From IMG/VR virus record IMGVR_UViG_3300010153_000015, positions 1 through 43,320 of that record: a stretch of 43,320 nt of DNA; one strand, written 5' to 3'. The stretch is from a virus. The position numbers and the translations under genes were made by a program. Below, one piece after another: positions 19,284 to 27,860 of this stretch (its first letter is position 1; every line of letters begins with the position of its first letter). A model generated the notes under the pieces. That model was not told the DNA's origin, searched no databases, and worked only from the letters and a program-made list of their open reading frames with translations.

Positions 19284-20086
19284 TACGTTGCCGCATTGAA
19301 ATGCGCATCAACAACGCAAGAGCGTGCTCGCACAAATATGTTTTGAGAGTTTACTCCGTCTGCGGCTGTAAAAGGAGATGACCCTCCACCATTTTGGGGA
19401 TTGCAACGAATCCCGACATTGTAAATACCTGCCGTAAGATCAAACACATGATGGGTAGACATTTGCTTGGCAGCGCTCTTTGACCAACCAGTAATGTCAG
19501 TGTTTTGTTTATCATTAGTAACCTTTACGCTTGAGTAAAGCCTGCGTCTTGTGGCTGCATATTGAGTCAATGATGCCGTTGTTCCATCCATTTTTTGAGA
19601 ATACAAAGCAAAGTCTGCGGCAACGTAATTAGGGTTGTTTAGAAACTCTGTTTCGAGGACATTCGATGCATTGCATTGTTGTAAAGCCGAGTTTCCTGTT
19701 TCCCAGGCAAGCCAGCTTGCTGTGTAGATCACGGTCATTGGGCGATAAACTTTAATGGTTACGTTGAGGCCATTAACTGGCTCCCAGTTGTTCAAGCCTG
19801 ACCCCGATCCTCCGCCACGGGCTTCCGCGTGGAAAATCTCTGCTCCTACCTTGTCGGGCGTATGAACTCTATACCGGGTCGTTCCAGTGCAGAACTCTGC
19901 GCGGTCATCTGAACCACCGATAAACTCAGGCCGCAAAACGTGACCCTTTGTTACCCACTCTCCATGAGAAAGGTCACCAGCAACTGAACCGCCATTCAGC
20001 CAGGTTTCAAAGTTTCCGATCCGACCCTTAAGGTCCGACTCTGTAATCGCGTTGCCGTCAACGAATGGTGTGTTTGTAAATGCCAT
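19283..20086 (-). CDS. Putative tail appendage protein, 267 aa (beta-rich)
   Basis: No named family is recognised. The protein is beta-rich, with many aromatic and Thr/Ser residues. The N-terminus contains 'VDGNAITESDLKGRIGNFETWLNGG', reminiscent of fibre N-terminal anchoring helices. The C-terminus (AGIYNVGIRCNP ... IFVRARSCVVDAHF) follows a pattern shared with the two upstream genes: an extended 'Gly-h-Y-x-h-x-h-R' strand and then a terminal 'hxhxRhxxxhh' strand. The gene begins three bases after the upstream stop. A structural role in a tail or capsid appendage is inferred from composition and context. Confidence 0.6.
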   Translation of the reverse strand: MAFTNTPFVDGNAITESDLKGRIGNFETWLNGGSVAGDLSHGEWVTKGHVLRPEFIGGSDDRAEFCTGTTRYRVHTPDKVGAEIFHAEARGGGSGSGLNNWEPVNGLNVTIKVYRPMTVIYTASWLAWETGNSALQQCNASNVLETEFLNNPNYVAADFALYSQKMDGTTASLTQYAATRRRLYSSVKVTNDKQNTDITGWSKSAAKQMSTHHVFDLTAGIYNVGIRCNPQNGGGSSPFTAADGVNSQNIFVRARSCVVDAHFNAAT

Positions 20087-20089
20087 AAA

Positions 20090-20791
20090 TCACTTATACT
20101 TAATTACGGATGCCGTAAGTCTTGAAATCGTTATGGCATCGTTCGACCCGTTTACCCAGCCAAGGTTAGCCGCGTCGGGGTTCGGTGAACCCAGTCCGTG
20201 GCTGTCTATGTAGGTTCGGAGGTCGAAATCGTAAGAGCCGTTCAGCGTATGATAGAAAAGCAAAGTCACGCTTTCAACAGATCGTGCCGCTTGGCTATTT
20301 GTTGCAGCCTGTGATTTAGCGACCGAGTTTTGAATATGCCGCTCTGTAACAGGCAAACGAACGTGGTTTCTAAATAAAGCAAACCCCAAGTCTTCGTTTA
20401 CATCATTTCCAGATCCTACCCTGCCCTCTATCCGAACCTCAAACGTGTAGCGGATTACTGCATAACTAAAGTTTGTACCAAGAGTCAGGTTAAATCGAGC
20501 ACCCGAAGGAAAAGTAGGCGCAGAACCTGTTCCACCAGTCCAAGATCCTCCAGACGGGACCACTTGCCACGTCGAGACCGGTTGAATTATTCTTTTGGCC
20601 CAATCGCCCGAGTCGTAGCTGAGAGTTGAAATTAAAGGAAAGGCAATACTGCGCTCATCGAGACCCTCCGGCCTGACATTCTCAGCGTTAACCGCTGCGG
20701 TTGCAGTTGCTGTTGCTGTCATCGTAGCATTTGGAGCCGTAATAGATGCAACGTCACCGGGTTGTATTGGAGTGAAAGAAACCTTACTCAT
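20090..20791 (-). CDS. Putative tail appendage protein, 233 aa (beta-rich)
   Basis: The N-terminal region is Ala/Thr-rich (PNATMTATATATAAVNAENV), and a beta-rich body follows. The C-terminus (GSYDFDLRTYID ... AITISRLTASVIKYK) matches, in layout, the C-termini of both neighbouring 217-aa and 267-aa genes. The start overlaps the upstream stop by four bases (ATGA at 20788-20791). I could not assign a named family. The best reading is one of a tandem set of related virion-appendage proteins downstream of the tail nozzle. Confidence 0.6.
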   Translation of the reverse strand: MSKVSFTPIQPGDVASITAPNATMTATATATAAVNAENVRPEGLDERSIAFPLISTLSYDSGDWAKRIIQPVSTWQVVPSGGSWTGGTGSAPTFPSGARFNLTLGTNFSYAVIRYTFEVRIEGRVGSGNDVNEDLGFALFRNHVRLPVTERHIQNSVAKSQAATNSQAARSVESVTLLFYHTLNGSYDFDLRTYIDSHGLGSPNPDAANLGWVNGSNDAITISRLTASVIKYK

Positions 20792-21441
20792 CGCTTTCTC
20801 CTGTTCACAAGAAGGATGGCCTCTTCAATTCGAGGAGAAAAACTCTGTGCCGTAGCGTACCAAGTCACGGTATCTCCACCATCTTTATCGACATATAGCC
20901 GAACCGAACACTCCACGACGTGAGAGCCAGCCTCTACCGGCAGTGCGCCGCACATATAAATACATTGGCGCTTGTGAAAAGCTGTAAATGGTCCAGCATA
21001 CGCAATCTCAAAACCATCAACAGTCATGATAAAATCATATTGTAGCCAATCTCGGAGCGTTCCTTGGTCGGCATCAACATAGCCGCCTTCATAATTACCG
21101 CCCCCATACGAAGAGTATGCTGCGGTATCAAATTGAATTGAAGTCTCGCAAATTAAAAGCTCGTCCGATGACGACGTGACGTTGTTTGATGTTTTGATTT
21201 TTTGATGGGCTTGGGTATCAACATCCAGGGCCTGATAAGTTTCTTGCAAAAATGAAGCTGATATTTCATTAAAAACCGCAGAGCCTACTTCGCTGCCAAC
21301 AACCACAGATGCGGCTGGCAGATTGTCTCGATCTAAAGCTCCGTTAATCTCCTCAAGGTACTCCCTGACGTTTTCGTTCCAGTCTTCCGGGTCAAGAATG
21401 TCCCCAGCCTGCAAGTCTCGTTGAATATATCGCCATGCCAT
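20788..21441 (-). CDS. Putative tail appendage protein, 217 aa (beta-rich)
   Basis: The N-terminus MAWRYIQRDLQAGDILDPED, followed by an 'NVREYLEEINGALDRDNLP' helix, looks like a virion-attachment segment of the type seen at the start of short tail or head fibre proteins. The C-terminal half is beta-rich (DFIMTVDGFEIAYAGPF, VVECSVRLYVDKDGG), ending FSPRIEEAILLVNRRKR. It is coupled to the tail-nozzle gene by TAATG at 21441. Function is inferred from position just after the nozzle and from resemblance in layout to the next two genes. Confidence 0.6.
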   Translation of the reverse strand: MAWRYIQRDLQAGDILDPEDWNENVREYLEEINGALDRDNLPAASVVVGSEVGSAVFNEISASFLQETYQALDVDTQAHQKIKTSNNVTSSSDELLICETSIQFDTAAYSSYGGGNYEGGYVDADQGTLRDWLQYDFIMTVDGFEIAYAGPFTAFHKRQCIYMCGALPVEAGSHVVECSVRLYVDKDGGDTVTWYATAQSFSPRIEEAILLVNRRKR

Positions 21442-23528
21442 TATCCTCTTTGCTCCTCGACTACAGAACTGATTGGGATCATCTTCTCATAAGGAGCGCC
21501 GCTAACAACGCCAATTGCAAAACTTAAGATCTGCAATCGCCTTCCAGAAGACTCAAATGTTAGGCGCAACTCCCTGCACGCCGGTTGCCCTGCTGTAGTA
21601 ATATCGAACCGAATCGGAACAGGCCGGTGTTCGTACCACAGACTGGAAGTAGACCATGTAGCCGTGTCATACACTGCATATTGGTTAGTATAGTCTTGTT
21701 GGTCTTGAGCTTTTGCAGACTCTACAGCGGTCAAGTTCCGATTGACTCGATAGGTTAACTCAAAATCATTGTCACCATATCCGATCACATCGCAGACTAC
21801 ATACTTTGGATTGAACGCCGCAAAGGGTCCGTTGAAATCAATGTCTGTGGTCTCCCACAACGGCTCAATTGATGCGGTGCCCTTCGTGGACGCGCCGCGT
21901 GTATAAACATGCAAACCCTTGTTGCTGGAGTCGTTCGAGCCAAAGATGTAATACCCACGGTGGTCTTGCGTCACGATAGCGTCTGCAATTGGGAAGTCTT
22001 CCCTGAAAGACCAAGATCCAATTGCCCCATGGTAAACCAAAACAAAGTTGTTTTTGTCACTACCGTCAACAGGAACGGCCAACCAATACTCTTTGTCTTT
22101 AGGGTAGTAGTTTCCTACGGCTTGAATAGATGCCGCGTTGTTGATTCTGTTTGTTAAGCCAGGGATTGGAGTTGAATACCTAATCAACTGAGTTCTTGAA
22201 CCGACGTTTTCAAGAGACCCCTCGATCCCATAAACTCCTTCCATGCTAAGGAACAAGATTCCAACACCTGGAACTTCTGCGATAGAGTTCGGAGCGATGC
22301 ACCCAATGTCTTTTGAAATGTTTTGAGAAAAGAATGTTGTTCCAGTCTGCGTCTGCTGAGACTTGATCAAGAATATTCCGCGCTGCTTGAAAACCAGCAA
22401 AGCATTTTGAGTAGTGTAAAGGCCAGTGATTGGGCCGCAATCGTCTTGACCAAAGCTAAGAATATTATCGACTGGAAAAACCTCGGGTCTAAGCTGTGCA
22501 GAAAACTGCACGTCGCTACTATTTGAGCCAGCCAAGAAAAGTCTATTCTTAAATGAGGCCCCCATCGTAGCGCGGGCAGGCCATGGGCCAAAGTCGTCCT
22601 CGTCTAACAAAGGACCCAAGAACGCATCTTGTTTTGCGTCCTCAAAGGTAGTTTGAAAGTTATTTGAAATTTCAGCATGGAAATAAAAATTTGAGCCGAT
22701 AGCACGGCTTAGTAAATCAGCATTGGTATCAAGGCATTGTCGAGTTCTATAGATTCGACGGGCGACAATATTTTCTCCGCCACGAGGGATTGTTACAATA
22801 GCCATTTTTCGCTGGCCATTTACATCATTTGTGCCAGTAATCATTGTTGATGGGCTTGATGGCGGTGACTCCTGCCCTCGCTCATTAATGAATGTGACTT
22901 TGTATCTATATCCCCACTTTCGGATGGGATCGTCTTTCTTAACGCTCATGCCGGACGCAGCTTTGCGGCCCAATCCAAGCTCCGCGATACCTGTTTTTCC
23001 TTTGCGCAGGGCCTGGCCAGTTGGAGCAGATGGAGCACCATCAAACCCGGCACGCTCCGTATATCTACCGTTAAACACCAGTGCTGGATCTCTGCCGTTG
23101 AACAAATAGATCCGACCATTCATAGCAACAGATACAGTTCTAAGATGCGGCGCATCCAAAGACGATCTGGATGGAGCTTGTATGCCATCAGACATCATCA
23201 TTGGTCGCCACTTTTGAGCCCCAGCCTTACTGCCATCAAACAAGTAAAGACGCATATCGGTAGCGTTCTTAGCTTCAAAGATTAGATGCTGACGATTACC
23301 GGAATGCTCCGAGAACCAGTGAACACTCTCAATCTCATTAAAGTCAGTCCACGCGGCCCCTTCTTCATCATCTGGGATGAGTACCTTGTACCCACCAGAG
23401 TTTTCCCATGCGTCTTTGTCATTGAAGCGCATGTCGCGAATGCGAAGAGCTTTCGGTGGATTCTGGCTCGGACGCCAAGAATCATCGATACCTCGGAGCG
23501 GCTTGAAGAGCAGTCTGGATGTTTTCAT
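21441..23528 (-). CDS. Tail nozzle / tail hub protein (T7 gp12 or P22 gp10-like)
   Basis: This 695-aa protein is dominated by beta-propeller-like repeats. N-terminal phrases include 'PLRGIDDSWRPSQNPPKALRIRDMRF'. The middle has 'YRYKVTFINERGQESPPSSPS' (a fibronectin-III-like strand pair) and 'NRLFLAGSNSSDVQFSAQLRPEVFP', and then 'GPITGLYTTQNALLVFKQRGIFLI'. The order 'RLFvaGs...v.fSa...pe.fp...i..g..dg.pI..l......LlVfk...i' is characteristic of the short-tail nozzle/hub proteins that extend the adaptor ring. The length is within the usual 450-850-aa range. It lies between the lytic transglycosylase and the appendage genes, as expected for tail-tip assembly. The call is well supported as a class; the exact subfamily is not. 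Confidence 0.75.
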   Translation of the reverse strand: MKTSRLLFKPLRGIDDSWRPSQNPPKALRIRDMRFNDKDAWENSGGYKVLIPDDEEGAAWTDFNEIESVHWFSEHSGNRQHLIFEAKNATDMRLYLFDGSKAGAQKWRPMMMSDGIQAPSRSSLDAPHLRTVSVAMNGRIYLFNGRDPALVFNGRYTERAGFDGAPSAPTGQALRKGKTGIAELGLGRKAASGMSVKKDDPIRKWGYRYKVTFINERGQESPPSSPSTMITGTNDVNGQRKMAIVTIPRGGENIVARRIYRTRQCLDTNADLLSRAIGSNFYFHAEISNNFQTTFEDAKQDAFLGPLLDEDDFGPWPARATMGASFKNRLFLAGSNSSDVQFSAQLRPEVFPVDNILSFGQDDCGPITGLYTTQNALLVFKQRGIFLIKSQQTQTGTTFFSQNISKDIGCIAPNSIAEVPGVGILFLSMEGVYGIEGSLENVGSRTQLIRYSTPIPGLTNRINNAASIQAVGNYYPKDKEYWLAVPVDGSDKNNFVLVYHGAIGSWSFREDFPIADAIVTQDHRGYYIFGSNDSSNKGLHVYTRGASTKGTASIEPLWETTDIDFNGPFAAFNPKYVVCDVIGYGDNDFELTYRVNRNLTAVESAKAQDQQDYTNQYAVYDTATWSTSSLWYEHRPVPIRFDITTAGQPACRELRLTFESSGRRLQILSFAIGVVSGAPYEKMIPISSVVEEQRG

Positions 23529-23542
23529 TCTGCGCTCCTACA

Positions 23543-24223
23543 CTATTCAGTTAGTGCTTGCCTAAGACGTTCATACGTTAAAGTAACGGTGGGCCAATAA
23601 TATTTAGATTTTCCTGGGAAATCATCGTCGCCCTGAATAATTCTATTAACCCTTTGATGGCCCACATTGTAAGCAAGGACCGCTAAGTCCTCATTTTTCA
23701 AGACACTACGGTCTTCGTTGAACAGCTTAGCGGCAGCCTCAATAGATAGTTTAGGGTCTAGGCGCTCGTCAAGCGTTCTTCCAGGCATCACCCGTTGCCA
23801 GGTTTCTTCCGTCATCTGCATAAGCCCAAGGTCTTTAGTTGGGCCAACGGCATCAGGGCGACCGCCGGACTCCAGCCCTGCGATGCTGGCCAAGATGTAT
23901 GGATCAATGTCGTACTCTGAGCCAAACTCTGAAAAGGTATCACCATAAAAAGCCCATGCTCTAGTAGCGCCTTGAAAAGCGTGGTGACTTCTCCTTGTGA
24001 CCTCTGGGTCATCAAAGTTGGGAGTCAACTGCGAAAGGGTTTCAGAACCCTGCCCAAAAGTAATGAATTGTTCCTCGGGCTCCTGAGCCATAAGCGGCTC
24101 AGCATCCTCTTCTGTAGACGGTTCTGAATCCTTTACGGCTGTCTCGTCGTCAACATAAACATCGGAATAATGCTTAGCCCACCAGTCATCTATTCGTTGA
24201 TCAATCGATCTGGTTCCAGGCAT
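23543..24223 (-). CDS. Lytic transglycosylase (SLT/goose-lysozyme-like fold), probably virion-associated
   Basis: The catalytic domain covers about residues 95-220. The motif set is complete: LESGGRP with probable catalytic E118, GLMQM at 133-137, and AYNVG at 184-188. All three belong to family-1-type soluble lytic transglycosylases, which cleave the peptidoglycan MurNAc-GlcNAc bond with 1,6-anhydro formation. The N-terminal ~80 residues are acidic and probably disordered. No signal peptide is visible. The gene is embedded between adaptor and nozzle genes and starts in a TAATG overlap at 24223. It is therefore more likely a tail-borne peptidoglycan-opening enzyme than the terminal lysis enzyme, though it could serve both roles because no other endolysin is visible in the window. 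Confidence 0.88.
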   Translation of the reverse strand: MPGTRSIDQRIDDWWAKHYSDVYVDDETAVKDSEPSTEEDAEPLMAQEPEEQFITFGQGSETLSQLTPNFDDPEVTRRSHHAFQGATRAWAFYGDTFSEFGSEYDIDPYILASIAGLESGGRPDAVGPTKDLGLMQMTEETWQRVMPGRTLDERLDPKLSIEAAAKLFNEDRSVLKNEDLAVLAYNVGHQRVNRIIQGDDDFPGKSKYYWPTVTLTYERLRQALTE

Positions 24224-24657
24224 TAGGCCACGCTCATGCTTTGACGGAGCACATCTGAATCCGACATGAACTGTTCCATGTCGTTGCGCATGGTTTCCTC
24301 TGCAAAAGAATCCTTGTGGCCATTGGCCTCTTTCAAAATAGACTCGTACTCTTTCAGTATTTCCTTGTCCTCTGCTTGTTGAGACAAAGTCTGAATACGA
24401 TTCCGGTAACCTTCAACTCTAGCCTGGCTTAATACTGGCGCGTTGATCCGTTGAGAAAGCTCTGGAGCCTGTGTAGACTTCTGTGTTGGCTTCATTCCAA
24501 CTGATTTGCGACCAGGAAACCTTTTTTTTCCGGTGGATTTGTCCATGAAAGATTTGCCTGGCAACTCACCATTGTTCTTAGTGGCTGCCTGAAACGCCTT
24601 TGCTCCAGACTGGTTTGCTGTTTGAACTGGGATGTTGCTCATAGGTTTTCGCGCCAT
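24223..24657 (-). CDS. Small hypothetical late protein, 144 aa
   Basis: Not recognised. The N-terminal half is basic and Gln/Lys/Ser-rich (KAFQAATKNNG, KKRFPGRKSVG), probably unstructured. The C-terminal half (about 75-140) is predicted helical and acidic (EDKEILKEYESILKEANG). It lies between the 89-aa gene (one-base gap) and the transglycosylase (TAATG overlap), so it is co-translated with tail genes. It might be a minor virion component or an assembly chaperone, but nothing in the sequence decides this. Confidence 0.6.
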   Translation of the reverse strand: MARKPMSNIPVQTANQSGAKAFQAATKNNGELPGKSFMDKSTGKKRFPGRKSVGMKPTQKSTQAPELSQRINAPVLSQARVEGYRNRIQTLSQQAEDKEILKEYESILKEANGHKDSFAEETMRNDMEQFMSDSDVLRQSMSVA

Positions 24658-24658
24658 A

Positions 24659-24928
24659 TCAATACCCCCCTTCTAATCCTGACAACAGGACATCTTCATC
24701 TGAAAATGTAGACTCCTTGGCCGTAACTCTCTCAGCCCTTTTCCCCGGACTTCCAACTGAACCAAAGACTTCCATAATCTTCTTCCTTCTTCTCTTCTCC
24801 TGCAACTCAGCCTTCTCAGCTTCCGAGGGTTGAGTCGGACGCTCTGCTATAGGTTGTTTTTCTTCTGGGCGTGCCTCTGCACCAAGAAGTTCAAATCGCC
24901 TCATTTGTACGTCAAAAAAGTTTGCCAT
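24659..24928 (-). CDS. Small hypothetical late protein, 89 aa
   Basis: Not recognised. It is strongly charged, with a proline/glutamate-rich segment (EARPEEKQPIAERPTQPSEAEKAEL) and a basic patch (EKRRRKKIM at about residues 44-52). Its ATG overlaps the stop of the adaptor gene as TGATG at 24928, which supports translation despite its small size. Confidence 0.55.
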   Translation of the reverse strand: MANFFDVQMRRFELLGAEARPEEKQPIAERPTQPSEAEKAELQEKRRRKKIMEVFGSVGSPGKRAERVTAKESTFSDEDVLLSGLEGGY

Positions 24929-26226
24929 CAGGTCTTCACCGGGTCGCCATACAGATACGAATATCCGCGTGGCATTTCTTGAAATTGTCCTTTACGATAC
25001 AGTCTATCAGAGCGGTCAAGATAGCGCTTCTTCATTTGCTGTAGACGCTCTTCAGCCTTTACTTCGTAAATGTTTGAGATCTGACCTTGCCCGTATTGCA
25101 AGTAGAGATCCGCGACAGCCTTGTACACCAGGATGACGTGATACTGCGGAGGGATCTCTGGCTCGTCATTGTACCCAACCAGTCGGCCTGGGCGGCGCAT
25201 ATACCGGATCTCGCACTTGATGTCCGCGTCTGGACGCCGGTAAAGACGCATCGTGTCACGAGGCCCTTCGTAGTACAGGGGCCGCGTGTAATCTAATGAT
25301 CCAGTCCCATCGTCAACAAAGGTTGCAGAGGGAGATGCGGCTGGGACTACTTCTGTAATCTGATACCAGCCAGTGTTTGCGGTTGCATTGCGACGGTAGA
25401 TTCTCTTTCGATACACATCTGTGCCACTGACGGCAGGCAGCCCCCCAATAGTAATTTTACGATTACTGCCTGAAGCCGCAATGGAATCGCTGACGACCGG
25501 GCTTGGCGCAGATTCGATGCCCTCTCTCTCGATGGTGGCGCAATACTCAAACTTAGTGCTGTACGGCAAAGATCCACCGCTACCATCCGTTATAGTGGTC
25601 GCAGTGATTGTAAGGTCATTATTGAGTGTGCGATCCGCGTCATCGTCCGTGATAATGATTGTGTCGCCGGACGTTGTGTGATCCAGAAGAAGGCCCTCCT
25701 CTGTACGCGAGTCCACATAAACAAGTCTGCGGTCTCTTGAGTTCGCGGCCTGACCAAAGATTTCGTCTCGAATGGTGATGCCAAGAAAGTCCACCATATC
25801 CTTTGGCAACTTAATCTTGTCCCACTTTACCTTGAAGGTCGTCACGCCTGTCACGGCACCGGAGCCCCCGGTCGGTTCTGTTAGATATGCCGTTGACGTG
25901 CTTGCAACAGAATCAATGCGGTACTCGATGCTGTTGGCGGTATCCTCGATTACAGCGCCTTCCATGCCCGTGTGAAGCCATGTTCCTGCTGCTGCGGTCA
26001 CAGTCTTGTTGTTGTTCTGTAGTGTCAGAGTAGTTCCTGCTGCGCCCTCGATGTCAGCATAAAGCTGCTGCTCTGTGCGCTCCTGCAAAAATCGCCAGGG
26101 ATGAGCGCTACAAATCTCCTCGTAGTGCCTATTGATAAGTCGAACAACATGGCTCTCATGTGTGCTTACGTTTGGGTTGTGGTCAAGTAGACCGTTCACT
26201 TCTGATATTAAGTCTTTAAGAATCAT
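24928..26226 (-). CDS. Head-tail adaptor / neck protein (tail tubular A or P22 gp4-like)
   Basis: The N-terminus (MILKDLISEVNGLLDHNPNVSTHES... LINRHYEEICSAHPWRFLQER) carries the hallmark of podoviral adaptor proteins: an N-terminal helical pair with 'hN.ay.ei....pW.fl'. A beta-rich insert, which includes a Thr/Ser-rich duplicated-looking region at about 60-280, is followed by a C-terminal helix bundle (PPQYHVILVYKAVADLYLQYG ... YEVKAEERLQQMKKRYLDR) that would plug into the portal. At 432 aa it is larger than T7 gp11 (about 196 aa), so the central insert is extra. A strong AGGAGG-type ribosome site lies just after the terminator hairpin at 26245-26273. Confidence 0.75.
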   Translation of the reverse strand: MILKDLISEVNGLLDHNPNVSTHESHVVRLINRHYEEICSAHPWRFLQERTEQQLYADIEGAAGTTLTLQNNNKTVTAAAGTWLHTGMEGAVIEDTANSIEYRIDSVASTSTAYLTEPTGGSGAVTGVTTFKVKWDKIKLPKDMVDFLGITIRDEIFGQAANSRDRRLVYVDSRTEEGLLLDHTTSGDTIIITDDDADRTLNNDLTITATTITDGSGGSLPYSTKFEYCATIEREGIESAPSPVVSDSIAASGSNRKITIGGLPAVSGTDVYRKRIYRRNATANTGWYQITEVVPAASPSATFVDDGTGSLDYTRPLYYEGPRDTMRLYRRPDADIKCEIRYMRRPGRLVGYNDEPEIPPQYHVILVYKAVADLYLQYGQGQISNIYEVKAEERLQQMKKRYLDRSDRLYRKGQFQEMPRGYSYLYGDPVKT

Positions 26227-26244
26227 GTTCCCTCCTGAAAGAAA

Positions 26245-26273
26245 GCCCCCCGAGAGTATATCTCCCGAGGGGC
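26245..26273 (-). terminator. Hairpin terminator after the decoration gene (minus strand)
   Basis: A 12-bp stem with a 5-nt loop: arms at 26245-26256 and 26262-26273. Read as minus-strand RNA, all 12 positions pair, two of them as G-U wobbles. Read as plus-strand RNA the same two positions become mismatches, so the structure favours the minus strand. It is followed on that strand by TTTCTTTC rather than a perfect U tract. It lies between the capsid/decoration genes and the adaptor gene, so it would lower downstream expression relative to the abundant coat protein. Confidence 0.7.
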
Positions 26274-26296
26274 TTCAAAGTCACACAAAGTTGGAA

Positions 26297-26755
26297 TCAA
26301 CCAAACCAGCCCTTATCAATGATAAGAATAGCTCCGTCAGCAGCACCATCTGTGAAAGCGCTCACAACAACCGCAAAGGGCTGTTCGTCTGCGGCCTCAG
26401 TGTCCCACGCACGGATTTCACCACTGGCAGAACCGCCAACCATAGTACCGATAGCAGCCGTGTCGCCAGTAACGATTTCTGGAGTATCGTTAAATCCGGC
26501 AACCTGGATTTGAACTGGCCGACCGTCAGCAGCAGCAGTCACGGCAACGCCGCATGCGAGAGGAGAGTTGCTTTCAGCCGTCACTGTCACAACGAAACCA
26601 GCGGCACCATAGGTGTCGGGATCTGGGTCCGCAGTTGTGTCAGTTTCGACTTTCACAACATTGCCAACTGCAATGGCTCCATTGGCCAGCGCGGTAACAA
26701 TCTTTTTAGGGTATGCAATGACGCCGTTTGCGCCATCTAATTTTAATACAGACAT
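26297..26755 (-). CDS. Capsid decoration / head-stabilising protein-like, 152 aa
   Basis: A small Ala/Val/Thr/Gly-rich beta protein lying directly downstream of the coat gene and closed by a terminator. Phrases such as VIAYPKKIVTALANGAIAVGNVVKVETD, ACGVAVTAAADGRPVQIQVAGF and ETAADEQ fit the beta-tulip or 'recombination-associated DUF2190' style of decoration protein, where 'G.a.t.a.d....v...G'-type loops recur. A good ribosome site (AAAGGAG) precedes the start. The exact family is uncertain. Position just behind the major capsid gene and a likely high expression level support a capsid surface role. Confidence 0.65.
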   Translation of the reverse strand: MSVLKLDGANGVIAYPKKIVTALANGAIAVGNVVKVETDTTADPDPDTYGAAGFVVTVTAESNSPLACGVAVTAAADGRPVQIQVAGFNDTPEIVTGDTAAIGTMVGGSASGEIRAWDTEAADEQPFAVVVSAFTDGAADGAILIIDKGWFG

Positions 26756-26780
26756 GATAAATCTCCTTTAAAGACTATGA

Positions 26781-27839
26781 TTAGAAGGTTTCGCCGTCGA
26801 AAGCAATACCGGATGAACCGAGGTGCTTGGCGACAAGTTGTCCATACAGACGAACATTCGCAGAACGAACGTCGTACTCACCACTAATCTTCTCGAACGG
26901 AGACACATCGAAGTAACCCTCGCTATCGAAGACCCAGTGAATGTCATCAAGGTTCAGCAAGTAAAAGCTGATGACAGCCGTTGAATGAGTCGTGGTGTTG
27001 GTAGGCATGTAGTATTCGGTTTCCATACGGATACCGTCCCACATTTGGATCATGCGTCCACCGTCAAGCTTTGCCTCATCAACATAACGCTCGTATGCAC
27101 GAAGCGAACGCTTGAGGTTTTTAGCTCCCTGACGGGAAGCGAGCCAGATGTGAGGCTCTCCACCAGGAGACACAGCAGAAGTTTCAACACGCAAATCCAC
27201 AAGTCCTTGAAGACCGTTAGCGTTGAAGCTTCCGTTGAGGTCCGAGACTTGATTCTGCCAACCGGGGATACCAGAATAGGTGCCCTTAGAGACACCACCA
27301 ACGGAGTTGGACTGAGTAAGAACAGCACCCGATTCGAGGAAGCCCGTGAAAGCAGCAGCGGTGCAACCATTCAGGGTGTTCCAGTCAGCAAATCCGCCAG
27401 CGTCTACACCCTCAACCGTTCTACGGAGGAGGTTACGTCGCATAGCGCCCATGACAGCCTTAGTGCGAGAATCAAGGATACTAATCACAGCGGATTCGCC
27501 ACGATTCTTGATCTCTTCATCTTTAGAGATTGCAATAGGCATAGTGGTGTGAGCAGGAGAGTACACCGCAGGGGTAAGTACGTCTGACACGGTTAGGTTC
27601 AGCTTCTCGTATCCAGTCTGAATACGGGTAGCGTTACTGTGCTCACCGAAGCCTAAAGGCTCGATGTAGCGGGTTCCGCCCTCAACTTTGGGTTGACCTT
27701 TTCCATGAACATCTTCATGAACATCAATCAACGCCGTAGTTCGGGCGAGGTTATCGCGGAAATCTTCCGCTAGTAAGTACAAGGTAGACGAGAGAAGCTC
27801 GTCACTAATATTAAGGCCAGTGGCCTGGGTAACAGCCAT
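26781..27839 (-). CDS. Major capsid protein (HK97-fold)
   Basis: 352 aa, with no obvious N-terminal scaffold extension. The recognised pattern is an N-terminal arm (MAVTQATGLNISDELLSSTLYLLAEDFRDNLARTTALIDV), an E-loop-like strand (EGGTRYIEPLGFGEHS), and the spine-helix region 'PIAISKDEEIKNRGESAVISILDSRTKAVMGAMRRNLLRR' at about 102-142. This is the 'P..IS..Ee.kN.G...i.dll..r...a..am...l.r' pattern of a large family of phage coat proteins. It lies directly after the scaffold gene (21-base gap) and before the decoration-like gene. A separate scaffold fits the lack of a delta domain. There is no visible prohead protease gene in this late block. Confidence 0.85.
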   Translation of the reverse strand: MAVTQATGLNISDELLSSTLYLLAEDFRDNLARTTALIDVHEDVHGKGQPKVEGGTRYIEPLGFGEHSNATRIQTGYEKLNLTVSDVLTPAVYSPAHTTMPIAISKDEEIKNRGESAVISILDSRTKAVMGAMRRNLLRRTVEGVDAGGFADWNTLNGCTAAAFTGFLESGAVLTQSNSVGGVSKGTYSGIPGWQNQVSDLNGSFNANGLQGLVDLRVETSAVSPGGEPHIWLASRQGAKNLKRSLRAYERYVDEAKLDGGRMIQMWDGIRMETEYYMPTNTTTHSTAVISFYLLNLDDIHWVFDSEGYFDVSPFEKISGEYDVRSANVRLYGQLVAKHLGSSGIAFDGETF

Positions 27840-27860
27840 TTTATTTTCCTCGGGGCTTTG

